64,000 nt of DNA. Source: SIG603 sp044432645. Lineage in GTDB: Bacteria; Bacillota; Clostridia; Oscillospirales; Acutalibacteraceae. Below are positions 17,040 to 25,139 of the stretch, in pieces. The DNA is taken from contig JAWXUM010000007.1 of assembly GCA_044432645.1 (NCBI GenBank), positions 1-64,000 on the forward strand, in the 5' to 3' direction. The notes beneath the pieces are model-generated. The model did no database searches. It saw only the letters and a program-made list of their open reading frames with translations, and was not told the DNA's origin. Position 1 is the stretch's first letter; each line of letters starts with the position of its first letter. The translations under genes were made by a program, and so were the position numbers.

Positions 17040-17423
17040 ATGGCACTACACGAATCAGGAGAAATGTACCTTGAGGCAATTTATGTTTTATCAAAAAAAC
17101 TAAATAACGTGCGTTCAATAGACGTTAGCGAATATTTAAATTACTCAAAGCCTAGCGTAAGCCGTGCTATTTCGGTTCTTAAAAACGAAGATTTCGTAAT
17201 TATGGACGAATACGGATTTTTAATTTTAACCGAAAAAGGCTTAGTTGTTGCAACTAAAATCTACCAAAGACATGTTCTTTTAAATGCTTTTTTAACCCAT
17301 ATAGGACTTGACAAAGAAACAGCAGCCGAAGATGCTTGCAAAATGGAACATGCAATAAGCGATAAAACTTTTGACATTATAAAAGAACATTCGCTAAAAA
17401 TTGGTGTAGTTTTCGGTGATTGA
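17040..17423 (+). CDS. DtxR/MntR-family metal-dependent regulator
   Basis: A 127-residue metalloregulator with the N-terminal winged helix (SGEMYLEAIYVLSKK, then the recognition helix in YSKPSVSRAISVLK) and the dimerisation region with metal ligands (KMEHAISD). It lacks the C-terminal SH3-like domain, as many short clostridial members do. The start is ATG 17040 after GGGGG; an in-frame start at 16980 would lie before the promoter. Its place opposite feoA and the repeated palindrome make it the likely iron-sensing repressor of feoA and feoB. A manganese sensor is the alternative. Confidence 0.88.
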   Translation: MALHESGEMYLEAIYVLSKKLNNVRSIDVSEYLNYSKPSVSRAISVLKNEDFVIMDEYGFLILTEKGLVVATKIYQRHVLLNAFLTHIGLDKETAAEDACKMEHAISDKTFDIIKEHSLKIGVVFGD

Positions 17424-17450
17424 TAGTAATTTTTAATTTCACACAAACTA

Positions 17451-17487
17451 CTGAAAGGACGGATTTTTCCGTCCTTTCAGCTTTTTT
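17451..17487 (+). terminator. Intrinsic terminator of the DtxR-family gene
   Basis: CTGAAAGGACGG/CCGTCCTTTCAG hairpin followed by CTTTTTT. It sits between the regulator and the convergent tRNA-Arg. Confidence 0.88.
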
Positions 17488-17489
17488 AT

Positions 17490-17566
17490 TGGTGCCCTTG
17501 ATTGGAATTGAACCAACGCTAACCTGCCTTCGGAGGGCAGTGCTCTATCCACTGAGCTACAAGGAC
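17490..17566 (-). tRNA. tRNA-Arg (anticodon CCG)
   Basis: Full cloverleaf on the minus strand: acceptor GTCCTTG/CAAGGGC with one G-T pair, D arm TAGCTCAGTGGATAGAGCA, anticodon stem CTGCC/GGCAG with loop CTCCGAA, T loop TTCAATT and an encoded CCA end. Anticodon CCG (plus-strand 17531-17533) reads the rare CGG codon. It lies directly behind the XRE gene's terminator. Confidence 0.95.
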
Positions 17567-17617
17567 AAAAAAATTATACCACTACTATTTTAAATAAAAA
17601 GTAAAATAGAGTGGTAT
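17567..17617 (-). terminator. Terminator of the XRE gene
   Basis: ATACCAC...CTATTTTA pairs with TAAAATAG...GTGGTAT (17576-17617), followed on the minus strand by a T run that abuts the tRNA-Arg 5' end. Confidence 0.7.
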
Positions 17618-17623
17618 CATTGC

Positions 17624-18034
17624 TTATTTTTCTTCAGATTTTTTTCCGTCGACTTTTGTCTGAGTACTATATAGTATATTTAAAACTTTACGTTTTTGAA
17701 CTGGACTTGCCAGCCTAAAAGTTGCAATCAACTCTTTTTCTTCTTGCTCTAAAGTGTCAAAATTTTTAGTTGGCACAAACATTTTAGGCACGTATTTAGA
17801 GTCGTTCAAAACCGTTATGTCGTCAAATTGTAAAAAAGCATCTACACTGATATTATACATTTTTGCTAAAATAGCAAGCGAGTTAAAGCTAGGTTCTGTT
17901 TTACCAGTTTCATAATAAGTGTAGGTTGACCGGCTTATATTAAGTTTTTCTGCAACAAAAGCTTGTGTTAAACCGTTAAGTTTTCTATAAGTTATAAGCA
18001 CTTCAGGCAATTTTACACTTTTTTTAATACTCAC
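17624..18034 (-). CDS. XRE-family helix-turn-helix regulator
   Basis: A 136-residue protein with an N-terminal XRE/Cro-type helix-turn-helix (about 10-65: LTQAFVAEKLNISRSTYTYYETG) and an uncharacterised C-terminal half ending in a charged tail. It begins at GTG 18034, with AAGGGG eight bases upstream. It is monocistronic and has no toxin partner beside it, so it is probably a chromosomal regulator rather than an antitoxin. The targets are unknown. Confidence 0.85.
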   Translation of the reverse strand: MSIKKSVKLPEVLITYRKLNGLTQAFVAEKLNISRSTYTYYETGKTEPSFNSLAILAKMYNISVDAFLQFDDITVLNDSKYVPKMFVPTKNFDTLEQEEKELIATFRLASPVQKRKVLNILYSTQTKVDGKKSEEK

Positions 18035-18151
18035 TCCAAATACCCCTTATCATATATATAATAAATTTATTATACAATTTTCTACACTTTTTTTAAAGCT
18101 GTTGTGAACTATTTTCACAATTTATTAAAAAATGTTTTTTTGTTTTTTATA

Positions 18152-18180
18152 TTGACAAGTTTTAAATGTTATGGTATTAT
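18152..18180 (+). promoter_or_regulatory. Promoter of tRNA-Gly
   Basis: A consensus TTGACA (18152-18157) and TATTAT (18175-18180) with a 17-base spacer, 13 bases before the mature tRNA 5' end. Confidence 0.8.
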
Positions 18181-18193
18181 AAATACAATATTT

Positions 18194-18269
18194 GCGAATG
18201 TAGCTCATCTGGTAGAGCGCAACCTTGCCAAGGTTGAGGTAGCGAGTTCGAGCCTCGTCATTCGCTCCA
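18194..18269 (+). tRNA. tRNA-Gly (anticodon GCC)
   Basis: Acceptor GCGAATG/CATTCGC, D arm TAGCTCATCTGGTAGAGC, anticodon stem CAACC/GGTTG with loop TTGCCAA, T loop GTTCGAGCC and encoded CCA. Anticodon GCC reads GGC and GGT. Confidence 0.96.
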
Positions 18270-18273
18270 ATTA

Positions 18274-18305
18274 AAACCTTCACATTTGTGAGGGTTTGTT
18301 TTTTT
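18274..18305 (+). terminator. Intrinsic terminator of tRNA-Gly
   Basis: AAACCTTCACA/TGTGAGGGTTT hairpin followed by GTTTTTTT. It ends only 13 bases before the next start codon, so the downstream gene may depend on readthrough. Confidence 0.85.
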
Positions 18306-18318
18306 AGAAGGTGTTTTT

Positions 18319-18672
18319 ATGCTTAACGATTACGACTCACAAGATATAAAAGATAATAAAAATTTGGCTTTAATTTCTTATATTTCATGTTTATTTATTA
18401 TTCCAATGTTTTTCAAAAAACATTCAGACTTCGCAAATTTTCATGCAGAACAAGGAAAAAGGCTGTTCATAACACAAATTTTAGTTTATATTGCTAAATC
18501 TTTTAACGAAAATGTTTTAGTAGATGTATTGCCTTTAGCATTATTTGTGGTAATTGGGGCAATTATGTCAATTCTTGTTTTAGTAGTTTTTTCTTTGTGT
18601 GTTCTAGGCGTTTTACACGCAATTAAGGGCGAGGCAAAAAGATTACCTTTAATAGGAGGACATGATTATTAA
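18319..18672 (+). CDS. DUF4870-like small membrane protein
   Basis: A 117-residue membrane protein. It begins with a hydrophilic stretch, then a first helix (ALISYISCLFIIPMFF), the conserved-looking FANFHAEQGKRLF segment, and two further helices (about 62-100). This matches the small Tic20/DUF4870-type proteins. Function unknown. AGAAGG precedes the ATG, directly after the tRNA-Gly terminator. The 3' end overlaps gpsA by 11 bases, so the two are translated from one message. Confidence 0.7.
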   Translation: MLNDYDSQDIKDNKNLALISYISCLFIIPMFFKKHSDFANFHAEQGKRLFITQILVYIAKSFNENVLVDVLPLALFVVIGAIMSILVLVVFSLCVLGVLHAIKGEAKRLPLIGGHDY

Positions 18673-19612
18673 TATTACAGTTATAGGGCCTGGACGTTGG
18701 GGTTCTTTTATAGCATGGTATTTAAGCAAGTTAAATCACAATGTTACAATGTATGGACGAAAAAATTCAAAAAGTTTAGAAGACCTTAAAAATACTAATT
18801 ATTTTGAAAATAAAGTGAAAATCAGCTGTGATATGAACGATGTTTTAAACAGTGATATAACAGTTATTTCTGTTAATTCGCAAGGATTTAGGTCTTTGTT
18901 AATAGAGCTTAAAAATGCTGGCTTAAAAAACAACAAAATGGTTCTTTGCATGAAAGGTATAGAAGTTGAAACTGGAAAAAGACTAACCGAAATTGCAGAC
19001 GAAATTTTGGGCAAAGATTACCCAGTAGCCGTGTGGCTTGGTCCTGGGCATGTCGAAGAGTTTAAATCTGGTGTGCCTAATTGTATGGTAATCGACAGCA
19101 ATAATCAAGAACTAAAAGAAACTCTAATTTCCGAATTTTCAAGTGAATTAATTCGTTTTTATTTAGGTGACGATTTAATAGGCAACGAAATTGGCGCTGC
19201 TGCTAAAAATGTTATAGGAATAGCTGCTGGAATGCTCGACGGGCTTCGCCTTTCCACACTAAAAGGTGCTTTAATGTCACGAGGAACAAGGGAGATTGCA
19301 AGGCTAATTAAATCTGTTGGTGGTAAAGAAATTTCAGCTTATGGTCTTTGTCATTTAGGCGACTATGAAGCAACTGTTTTCTCAAAATTCAGTCATAACA
19401 GAGCTTTTGGCGAAAAGCTTGTAAAAAACGAAGCTTACGACAAACTTGCAGAAGGCTACTTTACAGTTGTTGCTCTTATTGATTTAGCAAAAGAAAACAA
19501 CGTTGAACTGCCTATTTGTCAAAGCGTTTACGCAGTACTTTACGAAGGCAAAAATGTTAAAGAAGCTATAAGTGAACTTTTTTCAAGAAGCTTAAAAGAA
19601 GAATTTTATTAA
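18662..19612 (+). CDS. gpsA: Glycerol-3-phosphate dehydrogenase (NAD(P)+)
   Basis: Makes sn-glycerol 3-phosphate from dihydroxyacetone phosphate for phospholipid synthesis; plsX lies 8 kb downstream. The Rossmann motif is GPGRWG (about 9-14). The middle has the WLGPGHVEEF stretch, and the substrate-binding part has GNEIGAAAKNVIGIAAG with the catalytic Lys, followed by TRGTREI-like SRGTREIARL and GDYEAT. The 316-residue length is normal. An AGGAGG site inside the upstream gene drives the ATG. Confidence 0.94.
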   Translation: MIINITVIGPGRWGSFIAWYLSKLNHNVTMYGRKNSKSLEDLKNTNYFENKVKISCDMNDVLNSDITVISVNSQGFRSLLIELKNAGLKNNKMVLCMKGIEVETGKRLTEIADEILGKDYPVAVWLGPGHVEEFKSGVPNCMVIDSNNQELKETLISEFSSELIRFYLGDDLIGNEIGAAAKNVIGIAAGMLDGLRLSTLKGALMSRGTREIARLIKSVGGKEISAYGLCHLGDYEATVFSKFSHNRAFGEKLVKNEAYDKLAEGYFTVVALIDLAKENNVELPICQSVYAVLYEGKNVKEAISELFSRSLKEEFY

Positions 19613-19627
19613 ATTTTAATATAACCG

Positions 19628-19656
19628 TTGACAAAAGGATAATCATATAGTATAAT
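19628..19656 (+). promoter_or_regulatory. Consensus promoter of the infC-rpmI-rplT operon
   Basis: TTGACA (19628-19633), 17 bases, TATAAT (19651-19656): a perfect sigma-A promoter, fitting strong growth-linked expression. Confidence 0.88.
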
Positions 19657-19662
19657 ACTTAA

Positions 19663-19779
19663 GAAAACAAAGTAGAACCATAGTTCTCACCGTGCGGTTA
19701 GTCTGGCAACGGTCAATATTTAAACCATTAGTGGTTTTGTTATGTTGATTTAGTGGACAGATTTTCTGTCCACTTTTTT
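19663..19779 (+). ncRNA. L20-type leader/attenuator of infC-rpmI-rplT
   Basis: About 117 bases of 5' leader that end in a strong terminator (AGTGGACAGA-TTT-TCTGTCCACT and six T, 19752-19779), well before infC. Upstream there are an ACCGT...ACGGT long-range pairing and an AAACCA/TGGTTT hairpin (19722-19737). In Firmicutes, ribosomal protein L20 binds such a leader and triggers termination. The position and terminator are seen; the L20 link is inferred from the known family. Confidence 0.7.
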
Positions 19780-19829
19780 GAATATATGGTAAATATTAAA
19801 TTGTAACGTGACTACGGAGGTGTTTAGTT

Positions 19830-20348
19830 ATTAGCAACAAGGAACTACAGATTAACAATGAAATTGAAGAAAAAGAGCTTCGACTAATCGACGAAGATGG
19901 CACACAGCTAGGTGTAGTAAGTCTTGAACAGGCTTTAAAATTAGCTGCTGACAAAGGACTTGATTTAGTTAAAATTGCTCCACAGGCAAAACCACCTGTT
20001 TGCAAAATTATCAATTATGGTAAATTCCGTTTTGAACAAACAAAACGTGTTAAAGAAGCTAAGAAAAATCAAAAAGTAGTAGAAATTAAGGAGATACGTC
20101 TTTCACTTAATATCGACACTCACGACTTCAATACAAAGCTTAATCATGCAATTAAATTCATCGAAGCTGGCAACAAAGTAAAAGCTTCAATAAGATTTAG
20201 AGGCCGTGAAATGGGTCACCCAGAACAAGGTCTTGTAGTGATGAAAAAATTTGCAGAAGCTATTAGCGAAGTAGCAAATGTCGAAAAAGCCGCAAAGCTT
20301 GAGGGAAGAAGTATGTTAATGTTCCTTGCTCCCAAGCCCGTTAAATAA
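19830..20348 (+). CDS. infC: Translation initiation factor IF-3 (AUU start)
   Basis: IF-3 (172 residues) keeps the 30S subunit free and checks start codons. The protein reads (M)SNKELQINNEIEEKELRLID, has PVCKIINYGKFRFE at the domain linker and ends with LEGRSMLMFLAPK, all typical. The only start matching the ribosome site (GGAGG at 19816-19820, 9 bases away) is ATT 19830; there is no ATG, GTG or TTG nearby. AUU starts on infC are known and let IF-3 limit its own translation. First gene of the operon with rpmI and rplT. Confidence 0.96.
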   Translation: MSNKELQINNEIEEKELRLIDEDGTQLGVVSLEQALKLAADKGLDLVKIAPQAKPPVCKIINYGKFRFEQTKRVKEAKKNQKVVEIKEIRLSLNIDTHDFNTKLNHAIKFIEAGNKVKASIRFRGREMGHPEQGLVVMKKFAEAISEVANVEKAAKLEGRSMLMFLAPKPVK

Positions 20349-20368
20349 AATTCAAGGAGGATATTAAA

Positions 20369-20572
20369 ATGCCTAAATTAAAATCACATAGTGGCGCTAA
20401 AAAGCGTTTCAAAATTTCAAAATCTGGTAAAGTAATTCGTTCTCATGCTAATATGAGACATCTTCTAAATGGCCACGGCAAAACAAGCAAAAGCAAACGT
20501 CAATTAAGAGGAACTGTAACTGCTGACAAAACAAACGAAAAAGCAGTTAAAAGAATGTTACCATACGCATAA
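20369..20572 (+). CDS. rpmI: Ribosomal protein bL35
   Basis: A 67-residue, very basic protein of the 50S subunit. It has the standard start MPKLKSHSGAKKRFK and the usual HLLNGHGKTSK-like middle. AAGGAGG precedes the ATG. It lies between infC and rplT in the classic order. Confidence 0.97.
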   Translation: MPKLKSHSGAKKRFKISKSGKVIRSHANMRHLLNGHGKTSKSKRQLRGTVTADKTNEKAVKRMLPYA

Positions 20573-20606
20573 GTATTAGTTGAAAACGAAAGGATGAATA
20601 TATAAT

Positions 20607-20960
20607 ATGGCAAGAGTTAAAGGCGCACTTGCGACTCGTAAGAGAAGAAAAAAAGTATTAAAACTAGCTAAAGGTTACTGGGGTTCAAAGAGCAGACATT
20701 TTAAAATGGCTAAACAAGCTGTTATGAAATCTGGCAACTACGCATACATTGGCCGTAAACACAGAAAAAGAGATTTCCGTCGTCTATGGATTACAAGAAT
20801 TTCTGCTGCATGTAAAGCAAACGGCACAAACTATTCTACATTTATGAATGGTCTTAAAAAAGCAGGCATTACTCTAAACAGAAAAATGCTATCTGAAATT
20901 GCTATTGCTGACGCTGCTAGCTTCACAGCTTTAGTTGAACAAGCAAAAGCTGCTTTATAA
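20607..20960 (+). CDS. rplT: Ribosomal protein bL20
   Basis: A 117-residue 50S protein of normal length. The basic N-terminal extension (MARVKGALATRKRRKKVLK) and the RDFRRLWITRI motif identify it. It is an early 23S rRNA-binding assembly protein and the likely feedback ligand of the operon leader. AAAGGATG precedes the ATG. Confidence 0.98.
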   Translation: MARVKGALATRKRRKKVLKLAKGYWGSKSRHFKMAKQAVMKSGNYAYIGRKHRKRDFRRLWITRISAACKANGTNYSTFMNGLKKAGITLNRKMLSEIAIADAASFTALVEQAKAAL

Positions 20961-20984
20961 TAAATTTTAACCCTATTGGGTTTT

Positions 20985-21020
20985 GACAGCGTAAGAGCAA
21001 TAACTGCCCTTGCGCTGTTT
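20985..21020 (+). terminator. Hairpin after rplT
   Basis: GACAGCGTAAGAGCA pairs with TGCCCTTGCGCTGTTTTC (one mismatch, one G-T), followed by only four T. It is probably a weak terminator or mRNA 3' end. Confidence 0.5.
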
Positions 21021-21122
21021 TCAAAATTTATGGGAGTTCTAAGAAAAAGCAATGGCAGTGTTGATTTTATTGCGAACTAATCCAAAAAATAAAAAAAACA
21101 ACCAAAAGAGGTGACTTCACAA

Positions 21123-21896
21123 ATGGCTAACGTAATAACTAGTAGGAAAAATCAAATAATTAAGTTTTGTACAGAACTTTCAAATTCTTCTTCCTTAAGA
21201 AAAGAACACAAACTTTTTTTAATAGAGGGTGCAAGGCTTTGCAGTGATGCCACCAAAAGTGGTACAGGAATTTTTCGTTTGTTTTACACTCAAAAAGCAA
21301 AAACTAAATACCAAAAATACATAAACCTTATCAGTGCTAAAGAAGTTCATGAGATAACCGAGCCTGTGGCTAGTCTTTTGTCTAGTACAAAAAACTCACA
21401 AGGTGTGTTTGCTTTATGCGAGTTTCCAAAGGAAGAAAACGAAATCAAAGGGAAAATTCTTGTGCTTGAAAACATGCAAGACCCAACTAACATGGGGGCA
21501 GTTTTTAGAACAGCGCAAGCTTTAGGAATTAAAACTTTTGTTCTTTTAGGCGATTGTTGCGACCCTTATTCGCCAAAAGTTTCAAGAGGTTCGATGGGTG
21601 CGATTTTTAAAATCGATATTCACTTTAAAAACGATACAAAAGAGTTTATCAAAGAAATTCAAAACAAAAATTACAAATGTTTCGCAGCTGTTCCAAGTAG
21701 CGATGCTAAAGATATTAGAACCCTAAACTTTGCCCATAACTCAGCCGTATTTATAGGTAACGAGGGTAACGGGCTTAGCGAAATAGCAAAAACTTATTGT
21801 GATGAACAAATTACAATTCCTATGAAAGGCATGGCAGAGTCCCTTAATGCCTCTGTAGCTGCTGCTATTTTAATGTGGGAGATGACTAAAGATTGA
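21123..21896 (+). CDS. SpoU/TrmH-family RNA methyltransferase
   Basis: A 257-residue SPOUT enzyme that probably 2'-O-methylates rRNA or tRNA ribose. A SpoU substrate-binding domain (about 1-95) precedes the knotted catalytic domain with LENMQDPTNMGAVFRTA, FIGNEGNGLS and AESLNASVAAAILMWE, the three SPOUT motifs. I use ATG 21123 after AGAGGTG because the in-frame GTG at 21111 is part of that ribosome site. It sits between the ribosomal genes and dprA. The exact modified base cannot be told. Confidence 0.92.
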   Translation: MANVITSRKNQIIKFCTELSNSSSLRKEHKLFLIEGARLCSDATKSGTGIFRLFYTQKAKTKYQKYINLISAKEVHEITEPVASLLSSTKNSQGVFALCEFPKEENEIKGKILVLENMQDPTNMGAVFRTAQALGIKTFVLLGDCCDPYSPKVSRGSMGAIFKIDIHFKNDTKEFIKEIQNKNYKCFAAVPSSDAKDIRTLNFAHNSAVFIGNEGNGLSEIAKTYCDEQITIPMKGMAESLNASVAAAILMWEMTKD

Positions 21897-21909
21897 ATAA
21901 TAGAAAGGC

Positions 21910-23031
21910 ATGGTCGTAATAGTGGAAGAAAGAGTTTATTGGTTATGGCTTCAGCACGCTTTTGGTGCTGGAAGTACAAAACCTGCTTCAATAGCTAGGC
22001 GATATGAAAGTATTGAAGCTTTTTATAAAGAAAAGCGATGGAACCAGTTCGATTTTATAAGCGATAGTGAACTAAACGCATTAAAATCTTATACATTAGA
22101 CTATGCTCAAGCACAAATTGAATACTGCGAAAAAATGGGACAAACTGTAATATCTTATGGCGATTACAATTATCCCGACAAGCTTAGACATATCGAAAAC
22201 CCACCTTCTGTACTTTTTGTAAAGGGAACTTTGCCAGATTTTGACGACAACCTAACAATTTCTATTGTTGGCTCAAGAAAAGCTAGCAGTGGCGCACTAA
22301 TGTTAACTGAAAAAATTAGCCGAGAACTTTCGATAGAGGGCACTGTAGTTGTAAGTGGTGGTGCCTTAGGAGTCGACACTGCTGCACACAAGGGTGCTAT
22401 GAAAGGCACAAGCCCTACCGTCGCTATTTTGCCTTGCAGTTTAGATTTCCCCTATTTAATGCAAAACCAAAAGTTAAGAAATCAAATTATTGAAACAGGT
22501 GGAGCTTTAATAAGCGAGTACCCTGTGAATTCAGCTGTTTACAAAGGAAATTTTGTTATAAGAAATAGAATTATCTCTGGGCTTTGCAACGGTTTACTGG
22601 TAAGCGAAGCTGCTGTTAAAAGTGGTACAATGATAACTGTAGCACACGCTACAAGACAAAACAAAGACATTTTTGCTTTTCCAGGTGATGTTAACTCCCT
22701 AACGTCTTCTGGCTCAAATAAGCTTATTGTTGACGGTGCAACGCCAGTTTTAGATGTAAAAGATATACTTGATGGGTATAAATGTCTAACAAAGGGCAAG
22801 AATAACGCTGTGAATTTGGTTAAAGATGATAATACTGAAAAAATTACAAACTTAGGTCTTTCAAAAAATGCACAGATGATATATACTGTACTTACGAAAA
22901 CTCCAGTACATGTTACAACAATTTGCGAAATAACCGATTTGAAAATTTCAAAAGTTTTAGCATCTATAACAGAACTTGAACTTATGGGTTATATAAAAAC
23001 ATATTCAGGGCAAAGATGCTCATTAATATAA
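21910..23031 (+). CDS. dprA: DNA processing protein DprA
   Basis: DprA protects incoming single-stranded DNA and loads RecA during natural transformation. The Rossmann core has IVGSRKAS, VVSGGALGVDTAAHKGAM and later IRNRIISGL and EAAVKSGTMITV, all diagnostic. A C-terminal winged-helix domain follows (about 300-373). The start is uncertain: ATG 21910 is only one base from GAAAGG, and the in-frame GTG 21922 is 13 bases away. It is in a run with topA, a common pairing in Firmicutes. No com genes are in the window, so competence itself is not shown. Confidence 0.95.
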   Translation: MVVIVEERVYWLWLQHAFGAGSTKPASIARRYESIEAFYKEKRWNQFDFISDSELNALKSYTLDYAQAQIEYCEKMGQTVISYGDYNYPDKLRHIENPPSVLFVKGTLPDFDDNLTISIVGSRKASSGALMLTEKISRELSIEGTVVVSGGALGVDTAAHKGAMKGTSPTVAILPCSLDFPYLMQNQKLRNQIIETGGALISEYPVNSAVYKGNFVIRNRIISGLCNGLLVSEAAVKSGTMITVAHATRQNKDIFAFPGDVNSLTSSGSNKLIVDGATPVLDVKDILDGYKCLTKGKNNAVNLVKDDNTEKITNLGLSKNAQMIYTVLTKTPVHVTTICEITDLKISKVLASITELELMGYIKTYSGQRCSLI

Positions 23032-23054
23032 AAAAAGAAAACTAAGGAGAATAT

Positions 23055-25139
23055 ATGTCAAAATTAGTTATAGTGGAATCACCAACCAAGGTGAAAACAA
23101 TTAAAAAATATTTAGGAAAAGAATACAATGTTGTAGCAACAGTAGGTCATATTAGAGATTTGCCAGCTGCTCGTCTTTGTGTAGATGTAAAAAAAGATTT
23201 CGCCCCTAAATATGCTGTTATAAAAGGTAAAGAAAAACTTGTTTCCGAGCTTAAAAGTGCAGCTAAAGAGGCTGACGAAATATTCCTTGCAACCGACCCC
23301 GATAGAGAGGGTGAGGCTATTTCATGGCATTTAGCATTTTTGTTAGACCTTGATTTAGAAAAAATGGACAGGGTAACATTTAACGAAATCACAAAACATG
23401 GTGTCGAAGAGGGCATGAAAAGTCCACGAGCTTTGGACATTGACCTTGTAAATGCACAACAGGCTAGAAGAATTTTGGACAGACTTGTAGGTTATACAAT
23501 AAGTCCGTTTTTAGCTAAAACAATTCGCCGTGGCTTATCAGCAGGTAGAGTTCAGTCTGTTGCTGTTAAGATTATTGTAGACAGAGAAAACGAAATTCGT
23601 GCATTTATTCCACAAGAATATTGGTCAATAGATGCCAAACTTTCAGCTCCTGGTTCAAGGGCAGTATTCGCTTCTGCTTTTCATGGTGACAAAAACGGCG
23701 AGATTAAAATAACCAACAAAGAACAAGCCGACAAAATTTTATCCGACTTAGAAAAATCCGATTTTATTATAGATAAAGTGAAAAAAGGCAAGAAAAACAA
23801 GTCCCCTGCCCCACCATTTATCACATCAACACTTCAACAAGAGGCTTCAAGAAAATTAGGTTTTCAAGCTAGAAGAACCATGAGTACAGCGCAACAACTT
23901 TACGAAGGTGTTGACATTGACGGCGTAGGCGCAACTGGTCTTATAACTTATATGAGAACCGATTCCCTTAGAATTTCAGCTGAAGCTATAGACGAAGCTA
24001 CTTCATATATAACAGGTAAATACGGTAATAAATATTTACCGTCTAAACCACGTGTGTTTAAAACAAGAAAAAACGCACAAGACGGTCATGAAGCTATCCG
24101 TCCAACTTCTGTATTTTTAACACCAGCTAGAGTAGAAAGAAACTTAACAAAAGACCAATTTAGACTTTACAAATTAATTTGGGAGCGTTTCGTTGCTTGC
24201 CAAATGTCTAACTGCGTTTTAAGCACAACTCAAGCACAAATAGCAGCTGGCAATTACATCTTTAAATCATCTGGTTTTACTGTGGCTTTTGACGGCTACA
24301 CTGCACTTTATGAAGAGGGAAAAGACGAAAGCGAAGAAAAAAGCAAGGAACTTCCAAAACTTGAAGAAGGTATGACACTTAAAGTGAAAGACTTAATTGG
24401 CAATCAACACTTTACACAACCACCTGCAAGGTTTACTGAAGCTTCTTTGATTAAAACTTTAGAAGAAAATGGAATAGGCAGACCTTCTACTTACGCTGCT
24501 ACCATTTCAACAATTACTGCTCGTGAATACGTTACAAGAGAGGCGAAAGCCTTTAAACCAACTGAACTTGGCGAAGTTACAACAAAACTTATTAAAGAGC
24601 GTTTTCCTGACATTGTTAACGTTAAATTTACAGCAGGAATGGAAACTAAACTTGATAAAGTTGAAAGTGCCGAAGTCGATTGGATTAAAACTTTGCACGA
24701 ATTCTACGACCCATTTATCCTTACAGTTCAAAAGGCTAAAAAGGAAATGGATGGTGTTAAAATTCAGCTAGAAGAAGATAAAACAGACCTTATTTGCGAT
24801 AAATGTGGCTTACCGATGGTTGTTAAATATGGCAGATTTGGTAAATTTATAGCTTGTTCCGGCTACCCAGACTGTAAAAACATCATGAAAGTTGTCAAAA
24901 AAACAGGTGCAATTTGCCCTAAATGCGACGGCGATATTATAGAAAAGAAAACAAAAAAAGGAAGAATTTTCTACGGCTGCGACAAATACCCAGCATGTGA
25001 CTTTGTATCATGGGATCCACCAGCTGATGAAAAATGCCCAGTTTGTGGCAAAACTTTACTACAAAAGAAAACTAAAGATAAAAAGAAATACTGCATAACC
25101 CCAGACTGCGCATACGAGGACAACTCTTCAAATGAATAA
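23055..25139 (+). CDS. topA: DNA topoisomerase I
   Basis: Relaxes negative supercoils. The 694 residues begin with a Toprim domain (VIVESPTKVKTIKKYLG; the DPDREGE motif near residue 80), followed by the type IA core with the catalytic Tyr in LITYMRTDS (about 300). Three Cys4 zinc ribbons follow: CDKCG...CSGYPDC, CPKC...CDKYPAC and CPVCG...CITPDC. AAGGAG precedes the ATG. The 3' end overlaps trmFO by 8 bases. Confidence 0.97.
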   Translation: MSKLVIVESPTKVKTIKKYLGKEYNVVATVGHIRDLPAARLCVDVKKDFAPKYAVIKGKEKLVSELKSAAKEADEIFLATDPDREGEAISWHLAFLLDLDLEKMDRVTFNEITKHGVEEGMKSPRALDIDLVNAQQARRILDRLVGYTISPFLAKTIRRGLSAGRVQSVAVKIIVDRENEIRAFIPQEYWSIDAKLSAPGSRAVFASAFHGDKNGEIKITNKEQADKILSDLEKSDFIIDKVKKGKKNKSPAPPFITSTLQQEASRKLGFQARRTMSTAQQLYEGVDIDGVGATGLITYMRTDSLRISAEAIDEATSYITGKYGNKYLPSKPRVFKTRKNAQDGHEAIRPTSVFLTPARVERNLTKDQFRLYKLIWERFVACQMSNCVLSTTQAQIAAGNYIFKSSGFTVAFDGYTALYEEGKDESEEKSKELPKLEEGMTLKVKDLIGNQHFTQPPARFTEASLIKTLEENGIGRPSTYAATISTITAREYVTREAKAFKPTELGEVTTKLIKERFPDIVNVKFTAGMETKLDKVESAEVDWIKTLHEFYDPFILTVQKAKKEMDGVKIQLEEDKTDLICDKCGLPMVVKYGRFGKFIACSGYPDCKNIMKVVKKTGAICPKCDGDIIEKKTKKGRIFYGCDKYPACDFVSWDPPADEKCPVCGKTLLQKKTKDKKKYCITPDCAYEDNSSNE

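Noticed and set aside
17624..18034. XRE protein as the antitoxin of a toxin-antitoxin pair
   Set aside because: No partner open frame lies beside it; it is flanked by terminators and tRNA genes.
17490..18269. Genomic island at the tRNA genes
   Set aside because: No integrase, direct repeat of a tRNA end or shift in base make-up is visible around either tRNA.
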